Source: Paraspadella gotoi (Eukaryota; Chaetognatha). From it: a DNA stretch of 64,000 nucleotides. Location of the stretch: positions 19,913,971 through 19,977,970 of the forward strand of contig CM119268.1 of assembly GCA_051294375.1 (NCBI GenBank), written 5' to 3'. Position numbers and translations under genes: made by a program. The notes beneath the pieces were generated by a model, which saw only the letters and a list, made by a program, of their open reading frames with translations, had not been told where the DNA came from and made no database searches. Of the stretch, positions 10,936 to 21,395 are shown piece after piece (the first letter of the stretch is position 1; each line of letters starts with the position of its first letter).

Positions 10936-11223
10936 TTGGTCTTTCGGTTTCACCAAATGCTCACGTGGAGAGAGCCGCGGGTCGTCACTGAGCTGGAGAT
11001 CCCCTGCTTTGCTAGCACCGCACCAGAGCTTCAGTGATCCCCTGGTGGTAGGGCAGGGAGAACAGACCACGACTCTTGAGGCGCTTCTGCTTATCTCCCT
11101 TGCGCTGTGGTGGGCGCGGTCGTCCTTCAGCAGCAAGGCCTCGTTCGTCCTCTCGTGGGGGCGGAGGTTGAACCTGCGTTAGCGGCTACTTACGGTTGAG
11201 GCAGCCCTTGGTGGCCACTGCCC

Positions 11224-11815
11224 TCAGCGAGGTTCAGCCGGAACTTGCCTCTCGACATGCCCACAGAGGGTAACCATCGAGCGCCAGGGCTCTTTTGACA
11301 TGCTCAAGCTCTCGGCGGCCTGGAGCTCGGGGGTCGACGGAATCAGAATAGCTCTTCTGGTAAGGGATCTGACCGTGGCGAGCTTGTTGCGACAAGGGAG
11401 CATGCGAATCGAAAGGAATGTATTGATCAGTGTGCGTTGGTTTGCGATAGACAGAAAATTCAAATGAGCCGCCCTCTCTGCGTTTTTACAAGCACATCGA
11501 GCCATTGGAATTTCGCCATTCACTCTCCTTTTCGCATGTCCACTTGATGCTCGCTTCAATGCTGTTCAGGTGGACAATAGGGTATCAACGAGATCCTTCT
11601 CACGGCCAGAATAGTATCATCGCGCTCTCCGATACCAGAAGAGAACTGAATCTGCCCCATGCAGAGATTGAAAAAGAAGCCAAGGTTCACCTCATAGTCC
11701 TCCATATAAAAATCTGCCAGAGGACTTGAGGTTGATTTTGCCCATCCCTAAGCCACCAGGCTGGGCATAGTACGGTCCATCGAACCTGAAGTACGCCAGT
11801 TCCAGGTCGAGCTAA
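11224..11815 (-). pseudogene. PLE-1 reverse transcriptase, C-terminal part
   Basis: Minus-strand pieces in shifting frames give GGLGMGK (motif B region), then FWYR..DDTILAV (motif C, the two catalytic Asp), then IKWTCEKEVNGEIPMLDV, the CRKPTHTDQYI-type segment and SHKLATVRSLTRRA, the standard PLE palm-to-thumb order. Motif A and everything before it are missing. The interior begins just before YFRFDG. The reading frame is interrupted by several one-base indels; the copy at 15.5-16.0 kb differs in which indels it has. Confidence 0.65.
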
Positions 11816-11817
11816 CG

Positions 11818-12341
11818 AGCTCATTTTTGAGCTCTTTCTTTTACTTTACTTTCACTAACTCTTTACTTTACCTATCCCTAACCACTTATTCTTCCATTTC
11901 ACATTTCACTATTTCTTCATTTTACTAATTTATTTTCATTGTTGTTGTAATATAGTATAGTTATCTTATAATCTTAGTTAATTTTAAGTTTACTTATTTA
12001 TTCTTATTTTCTTCTTGTTGTACATTACTAAAGGTATTAATTTTCAATTTGTGTCTCTCTCTCTCTCTCTCTCTCTCTTTCATTTTCACAATCTTACTTC
12101 TACTTCCCCTGTCCTTACCTTGAACTGTCCTCACATCTGACCCTTTCCTCACCAAATTCTTTGTTGGAATCTCCCTCTTCTCTCTTGTCTCTTCTCTCTC
12201 ACCAAACTCAACTTTCACAGAGACAATTGTTGTGAAAAATCACTTGCTGATGAAGACTCTAACCTCTATAAGAGTCGAAACATGTCCGACTTACTTGTCA
12301 ATAAAATTCGTTGCCACATTAAAAACTGTTTTTCCTAAATG
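11818..12341 (-). repeat. PLE-1 right terminal inverted repeat
   Basis: Partner of 9702-10195. Contains a (CT)n tract at 12054-12077, the motif ACAATTGTTGTGAAAAATCA and, at its outer end, the plus-strand hammerhead-like core. Confidence 0.75.
12232..12305 (+). ncRNA. Hammerhead-like motif, PLE-1 right arm
   Basis: CTGATGA at 12247-12253, extra A at 12254, stem II GACTCT (12255-12260) with AGAGTC (12271-12276), GAAAC at 12277-12281, ATGTC ending at 12286 (predicted cleavage site). Both core boxes are intact. It points out of the element, opposite to the left-arm copy. Confidence 0.6.
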
Positions 12342-12479
12342 CTAAAAAACAACGAATTCGAAAGTCTATACATAATGTCTACTTATTCAAATATAATTTT
12401 TATTTTTTTCCTCATCTTAAAAAATTTTAATCTTGAATGAAATTTAAGATTGTTATATTTTTTATATTATTTATATTAA

Positions 12480-12800
12480 TCTGCGCAATTGCCGGATATA
12501 TAGCAGGTATCGCCTACCTGTCACACAAGTTGATGTACATGTGACATTGCCTGCATTATAAGTTATTCTTCCCTTTTATTAAAATGAATTCACGAAAATC
12601 TCGGATGTAAATTTGGGATTTTGTATTGAGAAAAAAATAAATGGCGATATTAAAAGTTTTTAGAAGGAAAGAAATATTAAGAATTTTTCCAAAAACGAAC
12701 GATCGTACAGAGAGAGAGAGACAAAGACAGAGAGAGAGAAAGAAGCTGAACAGACGCTGCAGAGCCGGAACTCGTTTACTCGTCACCTAGTGACAGTGAA
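12480..12800 (+). repeat. Interspersed repeat with GA-rich core (also 16.65, 54.3, 59.2 kb)
   Basis: Words CGCAATTGCCGGATATATAG, CACGAAAATCTCGGATGTAA, TGGGATTTTGTATTGAGAAA and GACGCTGCAGAGCCGG occur in this order, with a GAGAGA tract before the last. The same words recur at 16650-16970 (the duplicate) and, inverted, at 54296-54450 and 59160-59410. An open frame on the minus strand here is created by the repeat and is not taken as a gene. Confidence 0.5.
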
Positions 12801-12979
12801 GAAAAAATTGATTAAAAAAATTTTTACATTTTTACAATCATAGGTTGTTAACGATTTTATTTTTATTTGTATTAAAATTAAGATATAGCTTCTGTTTAAA
12901 AAGTTCCTTTGAGTTCCCATTTTTATTATAGATTTAAAAAACATTTTTTTGAATTTCATCTTCAATATTATATACTGCA

Positions 12980-13775
12980 ATATGTAAATTAGATTAAAGC
13001 ATTTCTATATACTAATTTGGATACTAAAATGAGTACTATAATCTCATTTGCATATTGCAGTAAATCATAATGAAGTGGAAATTCAAACAAAAAATACTTA
13101 AATCCAAATGTAATAAGAAAATATCAGAGCTATTTCAAGATGAGAAGCCATATCTAAATTTTTAACTTACTATGATCGCACACTTTTATAAAACTTCATC
13201 GTAATTCATAATAATTTTTATTTTAACAAAAACGGTAAGTCCAGCCAAAACTATAAAACCATAGTAGTTTTTATACAAAAAAGCGTGACGCCGACGATGA
13301 CGTCACAAAGAAGCTGACCTGAATCAATATAGAGCCTGAACCGGCTTCGCCGGTAGGCTCGATAAAAACAATTTATTTGTTTTTATCAACGAATTGTATA
13401 ATTGTTAAGACATGTTTTAGAGTCTTCACGTACGATCGAACTCTTTTAGACAATGATTTCTGAACTTAAATAATTACCAACTCTTTTGATCTCAGTGATT
13501 ACTATGATGTGTTCTATGTTTAAAAAAAGGTTTGCTATGGTTATCTCATTCCTATTACATAGTATTGTTCAGTTGATTTTCTACGATTTAAAAATACGGT
13601 AAGACATTATTTCTTCAGTGATTATCAATTAACTCATTAACTACCGAATTTCAGATGAAATATGAATGAAATTTTTATGGTACGAAACAACTTTTAAAGA
13701 TCAAATTCCTCCTTTGAACTTTTTCGGCTTTAAATTACTCAAAACTTCTCAGGCAAGACGCCACTTATCTGATAC
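12980..13775. other. AT-rich intergenic DNA with one strong hairpin
   Basis: No gene seen. A GC-rich hairpin lies at 13332-13360: GAGCCT ... AGGCTC outer arms enclosing CCGGC-TTC-GCCGG. The same hairpin is at about 17506-17534 in the duplicate. It is followed by a degenerate ACATGTTTTAGAGTCTTCA resembling an eroded hammerhead. Confidence 0.4.
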
Positions 13776-14120
13776 AATTTTTTCCCTTCATTCCTTTTCC
13801 CTGATTCTTTCTCTTCACCTCTGTTCTTCTCTGTGTTTCTAATTTTCCTTCCTCTTTCCTCCCCTACTTTTCACGCCGTCACTTACCTTTTTTCCGACCT
13901 AACCTTTCTCTGCAACTATTTTACTTTCCTATCCTTTTTTTCTCTCCTTCCCTATCTTTTACCCTATTTTCCCCTCTTTTTCTTTCCATATTTCCCCTCT
14001 TTTTTCCCGATTTTCCTTTATATCCCTATTTTTTTCCCTTTTCCTTCTTATTTTGCATTTCCCCCTTCTTTCTCATTCTCTCCCCTTCTCCTTTCTTGTT
14101 CTCTCTTTTCACCCCTCCCA
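13775..14120 (+). repeat. ~340-bp polypyrimidine tract
   Basis: The plus strand is almost entirely C and T for over 300 bases, mostly CCTTTTTCCC-like words, with only scattered purines. The duplicate lies at 17950-18300. Such mirror-rich homopyrimidine runs can adopt triplex structures; that is inference only. The open frame through it is a composition artefact. Confidence 0.6.
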
Positions 14121-14239
14121 CTAATTTCTGCCTTTACATTGAACCAAATCAAAGAAATTCTTTAATATGCATTATAAGAAAAGAAATTTACGGTATCACA
14201 TCATTTTATTTCAATTTTGGTTGCCTGGCAGATTTAGTA

Positions 14240-14283
14240 AATCGACAGATTTGGCGGAAAATTTTCCGCAAAATCTGTCGATT
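14240..14283. repeat. Near-perfect 44-bp palindrome
   Basis: Arms of 22 bp pair with a single mismatch (14253/14270) around an AAAA|TTTT centre. Outer arm AATCGACAG / CTGTCGATT. The same palindrome is in the duplicate at about 18415-18459. It is not accounted for by any mobile-element feature I identified. Confidence 0.7.
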
Positions 14284-14389
14284 CTAAAGAAAAAAACAAG
14301 TCCTGACGATTTCCATTGGGTTAAAATGATGCGGTTTTTTTTTTTTTGTTTTATTAACGTCAGTATTTACCTCATCTGTTAAAACTATA

Positions 14390-15000
14390 AAATGAATTTA
14401 AAATCTTATCTTATAAAAAATAAAAGCAAGTCACAAAAAGTCAACAAATTAATTGTCGTCTTTAAAAATTATTTATGGCTAAACGAAAAAAAGTTTTTTT
14501 TACAATTTTGTAGGTATTAAAAGCTCATTCAATAAGCTATATTTTACAAATTATGATAAAAAATTGAAAATGAAACTTTTTGACTTGTCAACTTTAAAAT
14601 TAATTCATAGACAAACTACAAATGATTTACCAAATAAATTTACCCATAGGTGAAGAAGATAAGGAAGAACGGATTTATAAAGAAAAAAAATTTTCTTTAC
14701 TTTCCTTGCATTAAATCAGACGACGAAAGTGAAAATGGACAAAAATGGACATGATTTTTTTTCTTAAATGTTGCGAAAAATGGTACTTTTTTATCATTAG
14801 AAATTGGTCGAGATTATTTTAACCAATCTCTAGTTCGGCCCAATTTGTATTATGGTACAAATTAAATTAATCTTGTAAGTAATAACTGAACAATACTGGA
14901 AAAAGTAGTTTTTTTTTGTGAATGCGAGGATTGTAAGTAGAGGCTCAAACAAAACCAGTTTTAATTATTAAAGCATTTTCTATTAAATGGTGATTTTTTA
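14390..15000. other. AT-rich intergenic DNA, nothing recognised
   Basis: No conserved reading frame or repeat family beyond the duplication itself (matching 18560-19180). Confidence 0.4.
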
Positions 15001-15023
15001 ATAATCGATGTTTTGAGAGAAGA

Positions 15024-16525
15024 TGAATAAAGCTTTGTGTGCCGCTTAAACCGATCTGCTAGAGATTTGCCTGTCTCGCCCACGTATGCTGCTGTGCAGG
15101 GTTGGTTGCCCGCGCCGGCACAGGCCGCCCAGTAGACGGCTCCTGATGTTTTCGGTCTGGGGATTTTGTCTTTCGGTTTCACCAAATGCCACGGAGAGAG
15201 CCGCGGGTCGTCACTGAGCTGGAGATCCCTGCTTTGCTAGCACCGCACCAGAGCTTCAGTGATCCCCTGGTGGTAGGGCAGGGAGACATGACCCACGTTC
15301 TTGAGGCGCTTCTGCTTATCTCCCACTTGCGCTGTGGTGGGCGCGGTCGTCCTTCAGCAGCAAGGCCTCGTTCGTCCCCCTGGGGGGCGGAGGTTGAACC
15401 TGCGTTAGCGGCTACTTGGGCAGCCCCTTGGTGGCCACTGCCCTCAGCGAGGTTCAGCCGGAACCTTGCCTTCTCGAATGCCCACAGAGGGTAACCATTG
15501 AGCGCCAGGGCTCTTTGACATGCTCAAGCTCGGCGGCCTGGAGCTCGGGGGTCGACGGAATCAGAATAGCTCTTCTGGTAAGGGATCTGACCGTGGCGAG
15601 CTTGTGCGACAAGGGAGCATGCGAATCGAAGGAATGTATTGATCAGTGTGCGTTGGTTTGCGATAGACAGAAAATTCAAATGAGCCGCCCTCTCTGCGTT
15701 TTACAAGCACATCGAGCATTGGAATTTCGCCATTCACCTCCTTTTCGCATGTCCACTTGATGCTCGCTTTCAATGCTGTTCAGGTGGACAATAGGGTATC
15801 AACGAGATCCCTTCTCACGGCCAGAATAGTATCATCCGCCTCCGATACCAGAAGAGAACTGAATCTGCCCCATGCAGAGATTGAAAAGAAGCCAAGGCTT
15901 CCACCTCATAGTCCTCCATATAAAAATCTGCCAGAGGACTTGAGGTTGATTTGCCCATCCCTAAGCCACCAGGCTGGGCATAGTACGTCCATCGAACCTG
16001 AAGTACGCCAGTTCCAGGTCAGCTAACGAGCTCATTTTGAGCTCTTTCTTTTACTTACTTTCACTAACTCTTTACTTCCTATCCCTAACCACTTATTCTT
16101 CCATTTCAATTTCACTTCATTTTACTAATTTATTTTCATTGTTGTTAATAGTAGTATATTAGTTAATCTTTAAGTTTACTTATTTATTCTTATTTTCTCT
16201 GTTTACATTACTAAATGTATTAATTTCAATTTGTGTCTCTCTCTCTCTCTCTCTCTCTCTTTCATTTTCACAATCTTACTTCTACTTCCCCTGTCCTTAC
16301 TTGAACTGTCCTCACATCTGACCACTTTCTCACTCAATTCTTTGTTGGAATCTCCCTCTCTCTCTGTCTCTCTCCTCTCACCAAACTCAACTTTCACAGA
16401 GACAATTGTTGTGAAAAATCACTTGCTGATGAAGACTCTAACTCTATAAGAGTCGAAACATGTCCGACTTACTTGTCAATAAAATTCGTTGCCACATTAA
16501 AACTGTTTTTCCTAAAATGCTAAAA
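15024..16525 (-). mobile_element. PLE-1 partial copy (in duplication copy 2)
   Basis: Minus strand: right inverted repeat (about 16028-16525), reverse transcriptase remnant (15500-16025, including IPMLDVLVKRREGGSFEFSV and the DDTILAV region) and the first part of GIY-YIG (SGAVYWAACAG ... AAYVGETGKSLADRFKRH, 15030-15160). It breaks off at the duplication junction, so the rest of the nuclease and the left arm are missing. Confidence 0.65.
16410..16480 (+). ncRNA. Hammerhead-like motif, PLE-1 copy 2 right arm
   Basis: CTGATGA at 16426-16432, extra A, stem II GACTCT/AGAGTC, GAAAC at 16455-16459, ATGTC ending at 16464. Identical in layout to 12247-12286 with one base fewer in loop II. Confidence 0.6.
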
Positions 16526-19224
16526 AACAACGAAATCGAAAGTCTATACATAATGTCTACTTATTCAAATAAATTTATTTCCTCATCTTAAAAAATTTTA
16601 ATCTTGAATGAAATTTAAGATTGTTATATTTTTTATATTATTTATATTAATCTGCGCAATTGCCGGATATATAGCAGGTATCGCGCCTACCTGTCACACA
16701 AGTTGATTGACATGTGACATTGCCTGCCATTATAAGTTATTTTCCCTTTTATTAAAATGAATTCACGAAAATCTCGGATGTAAATTTGGGATTTTGTATT
16801 GAGAAAAAAATAAATGGCGATATTAAAAGTTTTTAGAAGGAAAGAAATATTAAGAATTTTTCCAAAAACGAACGATCGTACAGAGAGAGAGAGACAAAGA
16901 CAGAGAGAGAGAAAGAAGCTGAACAGACGCTGCAGAGCCGGAACTCGTTTACTCGTCACCTAGTGACAGTGAAGAAAAAAATTGATTAAAAAAATTTTTA
17001 CATTTTACAATCATAGGTTGTTAACGATTTTATTTTTATTTGTATTAAAATTAAGATATAGCTTCTGTTTAAAAAGTTCCTTTGAGTTCCCATTTTTATT
17101 ATAGATTTAAAAAAACATTTTTTTGAATTTCATCTTCAATATTATATACTGCAATATGTAAATTAGATTAAAGCATTTCTATATACTAATTTGGATACTA
17201 AAATGAGTACTATAATCTCATTTGCATATTGCAGTAAATCATAATGAAGTGGAAATTCAAACAAAAAATACTTAAATCCAAATGTAATAAGAAAATATCA
17301 GAGCTATTTCAAGATGAGAAGCCATATCTAAATTTTTAACTTACTATGATCGCACACTTTTATAAAACTTCATCGTAATTCATAATAATTTTTATTTTAA
17401 CAAAAACGGTAAGTTCCAGCCAAAACTATAAACCATAGTAGTTTTTATAACAAAAAGCGTGACGCCGACGATGACGTCACAAAGAAGCTGACCTGAATCA
17501 ATATAGAGCCTGAACCGGCTTCGCCGGTAGGCTCGATAAAAACAATTTATTTGTTTTTATCAACGAATTGTATAATTGTTAAGACATGTTTTAGAGTCTT
17601 CACGTACGATCGAACTCTTTTAGACAATGATTTCTGAACTTAATAATTACCAACTCTTTTGATCTCAGTGATTACTATGATGTGTTCTATGTTTAAAAAA
17701 AGGTTTGCTATGGTTATCTCATTCCTATTACATAGTATTGTTCAGTTGATTTTCTACGATTTAAAAATACGGTAAGACATTATTTCTTCAGTGATTATCA
17801 ATCTAATCTCATTAACTACCGAATTTCAGATGAAATATGAATGAATTTTTATGGTACGAACAACTTTTAAAGATCAAATTCCTCCTTTGAACTTTTTCGG
17901 TCTTAAATTACTCAAAACTTCTCAGGCAAGACGCCACATTATCTGATACAATTTTTTCCCTTCATTCCTTTTCCCTGATTCTTTCTCTTCACCTCTGTTC
18001 TTCTCTGTGTTTCTAATTTTCCTTTCCTCTTTCCTCCCCTACTTTTCACGCCGTCACTTACCTTTTTCCGACCTAACCTTTCTCTGCAACTATTTTACTT
18101 TCCTTATCCTTTTTTCTCTCCTTCCCTATCTTTTACCCTATTTTCCCCTCTTTTTCTTTCCATATTTCCCCTCTTTTTCCCGATTTTCCTTTATATCCCT
18201 ATTTTTTTTCCCTTTTCCTTCTTATTTTGCATTTCCCCCTTCTTTCTCATTCTCTCCCCTTCTCCTTTTCTTGTTCTCTCTTTTCACCCCTCCCACTAAT
18301 TTCTGCCTTTACATTGAACCAAATCAAAGAAATTCTTTAATATGCATTATAAGAAAAGAAATTTACGGTATCACATCATTTTATTTCAATTTTGGTTGCC
18401 TGGCAGATTTAGTAAATCGACAGATTTGGCGGAAAATTTTCCGCAAAATCTGTCGATTCTAAGAAAAAACAAGTCCTGACGATTTCCATTGGGTTAAAAT
18501 GATGCGGTTTTTTTTTTTTGTTTTATTAACGTCAGTATTTACCTCATCTGTTAAAACTATAAAATGAATTTAAAAATCTTATCTTTATAAAAAATAAAAG
18601 CAAGTCACAAAAAGTCACAAATTAATTGTCGTCTTTAAAAATTATTTATGGCTAAACGAAAAAAAGTTTTTTTTACAATTTTGTAGGTATTAAAAGCTCA
18701 TTCAATAAGCTATATTTTACAAATTATGATAAAAATTGAAAATGAAACTTTTTGACTTGTCAACTTTAAAATTAATTCATAGACAAACTACAAATGATTT
18801 AACCAAATAAATTTACCCATAGGTGAAGAAGATAAGGAAGAACGGATTTATAAAGAAAAAAATTTTCTTTACTTTCCTTGGCATTAAAATCAGACGACGA
18901 AAGTGAAAATGGACAAAAATGGACATGATTTTTTTCTTAAATGTTGCGAAAAATGGTACTTTTTTATCATTAGAAATTGGTCGAGATTATTTTAACCAAT
19001 CTCTAGTTCGGCCCAATTTGTATTATGGTACAAATTAAATTAATCTTGTAAGTAATAACTGAACAATACTGGAAAAAGTAGTTTTTTTTTGTGAATGCGA
19101 GGATTGTAAGTAGAGGCTCAAACAAAACCAGTTTTAATTATTAAAGCATTTTCTATTAAATGGTGATTTTTTAATAATCGATGTTTTGTATTTTTCCATN
19201 NNNNNNNNNNNNNNNNNNNNNNNN

Positions 19225-20435
19225 CAAAAAATTTTATAAAAGGGTTATTTTTTAATATTTCTTAGAAAGATTACTTTATAAATTTAGGTAACTCTTTATA
19301 AACAGATTATGTAAGGGTTACACCGTCCTACGTAAATGCGCAGTTTTCAAATCTATATTTAACTTCGAAATTTATTTGCCATTTACTTTTTTATGAATTT
19401 AATAATTTAAGCATTAAGTATTACTTTAAAGATCTTGAGAATCTTGAGAATCCGATCAACCCCGATCTTCGTTTTAAGATCACCTCTATTTGGATCTCCT
19501 TGGTCAGCTCGGGTCTGGCCCAAAAAACCAACATTTTTATTGCTCCTGTTTTTGCCTCTTTAAATTCCGTTACCGGACATACCGTCTCCTTTTATCAAAT
19601 AAGGAAGTTGAAGTTTGGGGTTTACAGATTATGTATTTGCAATACTGAGTATGGATAGAGAGAGAGAGAGAGAGCTTTGGGTGGCAAAACTAAATGGAAG
19701 GTTACGAAGTTCTGATAAAAAGGTTTTTTGTTGGAAAATCCTATGGTATGGATGAGTTAGGTAATTTGAAGTGGGGAAAGTTAAATATAAATGTAAAATT
19801 AGGATATTTGTATCTTTTCTAATGTGATTGTGTTTTTAATGGCCTTTTGGGCCTTTTTTGACTAATTAGTGGGTGGAATAGATCATCATCATTATTATTG
19901 TTTTCATATTTTTTACATCTAGTTAACTTAAGTACTCTTTTTTAAATGTCTGTTTGATTTTTGATGTCGTATTTATTAAAATTTATTTTTAAAAAATTGA
20001 TAAAAAAATTTAACAAATTGAAACAGTTAAAAAAATATTTAATTATACATCCTTTCCCTGATAGGGATACCAAATACTCTGGGAGTTAATAAACTAGATT
20101 GTGAAAGATTCTTGATTAAAAGCTTGCAGGGTCTCGCTATGTTATTTTCTTTTAAGAGGGATTAAGGCCTTAAAGGATTTAAGCCTTCAACCCACCAGAT
20201 GAAAGATAGCTTATTTAATAAATAAATTGATAATTTTTATATCGGTTTTACAAATTTACTATTAATACTTCTTAGCTAATACCTAAAAGTGAAAAGACGA
20301 GAACAACAACCAACTCTAGATTTCTCACGTGTTTATTGTTTAAAACTCGATTCTCGGGACAGCAAAAGTTTCGAACACGTTTCTGAATAAACCTTCGCTC
20401 CTGTATGTATCGTGCTAAGCTAGCGGGTTAAGGAC

Positions 20436-20440
<5 letters not shown>
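19225..20440. other. Intergenic DNA after gap, no clear gene
   Basis: Contains a short GAGAGA run (19659-19676), a fragment of the repeat shared with 1372-1560 (20155-20260) and mixed-composition sequence. No reading frame with recognisable motifs. Confidence 0.4.

Positions 20441-20490
<50 letters not shown>
20440..20490 (+). repeat. (GA)n microsatellite
   Basis: About 25 uninterrupted GA units. It lies ~190 bp upstream of the candidate first exon at 20683 and could fall in its promoter or 5' leader if that gene is real. Confidence 0.9.
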
Positions 20491-20493
<3 letters not shown>

Positions 20494-20682
20494 TTTTCGT
20501 GTCTCAAACCCAAATAAAAAGATCGACCGCTGTTACTAAATTCTCGAATGTATCGATACAAGAACGGTAAGAAAAACACGTCAAGACAATGTCGCCTTTC
20601 TTTGACATTCTCGCGCTAAACTGGTCTAAGGCTCCTGGACAATTCCAAATTTGAACAAGAGAAAAGAGTCAAATTTTATACG

Positions 20683-20834
20683 ATGACTCCACTGGAAAAT
20701 TTGGGCGTTTTCAAAACCGAACAGCAAAGAAACAACAAGAAAAACATTGAAAAAAAGATTTTTAAACATTTTCTCACTTTGGCTGTGATTTTTTGTCCTT
20801 CTCTCCTGCTCATCGTCATAGTCTCATCTCAGAG
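20683..20834 (+). CDS. Candidate first coding exon of a type II membrane protein
   Basis: ATG at 20683 opens 50 codons plus two bases, ending at a good splice donor (CAGAG|GTGAGC, GT at 20835-20836). The peptide has a polar, Lys/Asn-rich N-terminus of about 29 residues. A hydrophobic stretch of about 20 residues follows (LTLAVIFCPSLLLIVIV near residues 31-47), ending in SSQ. A basic cytosolic tail before a single membrane anchor is typical of Golgi glycosyltransferases and other type II proteins. A glycosyltransferase-like exon lies on the same strand at 60.4 kb, so a shared gene is possible but unproven. Composition differs from the AT-rich surroundings. Confidence 0.45.
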
Positions 20835-20984
20835 GTGAGCGAAAATATTTTTTTTTCCGAATCTGAATGATCAACTACAAATGAGAACTCCTCTTATTAA
20901 GTAAAATTTATTCACTCCGAATTTATTATCTTGGCTAGATAATGCAAAGGGGACGCTTCTTTGTGACGTCGTGGTCGTCACGCT

Positions 20985-21385
20985 GTTTTTAGTCGGATCT
21001 GCTTATCAGCAGATCCCGACTCTATAACTCACTTTGTCGGTCCGCCCCTTCAATATTGTCGGGCACACACTTATATCATGTCAGAACATCGAATTATGAT
21101 AAATTATGCAAAAAAAAACGATGTCCGTCCGTCTGTCCGTCCGTCCGTCCGTCCCACCTTTGTGTGTGGGTAGGAAACTGTGTGATTGAGATGGATATGA
21201 AGTTTCGAGGGAATCGTGCGAGTGGAAATTGGTTTAAATGGAAAAAACAAAAAAATATATTTCACTATTTGAACGCCAATTGCTTATGAGTGGATAGGGC
21301 AATTGACTTGAAATTTTGTATGATGGTAGGGAAGTGTGTGATTGAGCGGTATATAAAGTTTTGATGGATTCGTGCGAGTGGAAAT
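20985..21385 (+). repeat. Hairpin-headed minisatellite repeat (copy at 21 kb)
   Basis: Begins with a hairpin, AGTCGGATCTGCT...AGCAGAT...CCGACT (20992-21022). Then follow CACTTTGTCGGTCCG, AGAACATCGAATTATGATAA, a (GTCC)n tract (21121-21155) and monomers with AAGTGTGTGATTGAG and TATAAAGTTTTGATGG. Cut off by a 10-N gap at 21386. Other copies: 35.85, 54.65 and 61.0 kb. Confidence 0.6.
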
Positions 21386-21395
21386 NNNNNNNNNN

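Larger units (their letters stand above)
9702..12341 (-). mobile_element. PLE-1: Penelope-like element with inverted terminal repeats
   Basis: Two ~0.5-kb arms in opposite orientation (9702-10195 and 11818-12341) flank a GC-rich ~1.6-kb interior read on the minus strand. The interior encodes the C-terminal part of a reverse transcriptase followed by a GIY-YIG endonuclease domain, the domain pair that defines Penelope-like elements. Each arm carries a hammerhead-like core near its outer end, a (GA)n/(CT)n tract, and an inner end reading AAAGAGCTCAAAATGAGCT. PLE terminal repeats are known to occur in direct or inverted arrangement. The interior starts within the reverse transcriptase, so the element lacks the first catalytic motifs and cannot be autonomous as shown. 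Confidence 0.75.
10795..15017. repeat. Tandem duplication of ~4.2 kb, copy 1
   Basis: The segment from AAGCTTTGTGTG (10795) to AATCGATGTTTTG (about 15012) is repeated at 15024-19181 with high identity. The join has only a dozen unrelated bases (around 15013-15025) and falls in the middle of the PLE-1 GIY-YIG domain. Copy 2 ends at the 25-N gap at 19200. It could be a real tandem duplication or a gap-filling artefact. Confidence 0.7.
15024..19192. repeat. Tandem duplication of ~4.2 kb, copy 2
   Basis: Second copy of 10795-15017. It includes the right two-thirds of PLE-1, the 12.5-kb repeat family, the pyrimidine tract and the palindrome. Single-base length differences in homopolymers dominate the divergence. 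Confidence 0.7.

Noticed and set aside
11505-11729. Plus-strand ORFs over PLE-1 (also 15186-15760 and 15757-16026)
   Set aside because: Antisense to the reverse transcriptase and GIY-YIG frames, which carry the recognisable motifs.
12556-12786. Minus-strand ORF (76 codons) and its copy at 16687-16959
   Set aside because: Translation of an interspersed repeat with a GA tract; Ser/Leu-rich low complexity, and the same DNA recurs without the frame.
13400-13440. ACATGTTTTAGAGTCTTCACG as another hammerhead (also ~17585)
   Set aside because: Resembles an eroded core in reverse complement, but stem II and the CTGATGA box are incomplete.
13833-14165. ORF of 110 codons, and 18007-18462 of 151 codons
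   Set aside because: Artefact of the polypyrimidine tract (Phe/Ser/Pro/Leu only).
21121-21155. (GTCC)n tracts as a CRISPR-like or regulatory array
   Set aside because: Plain microsatellite within a eukaryotic repeat; no spacers.
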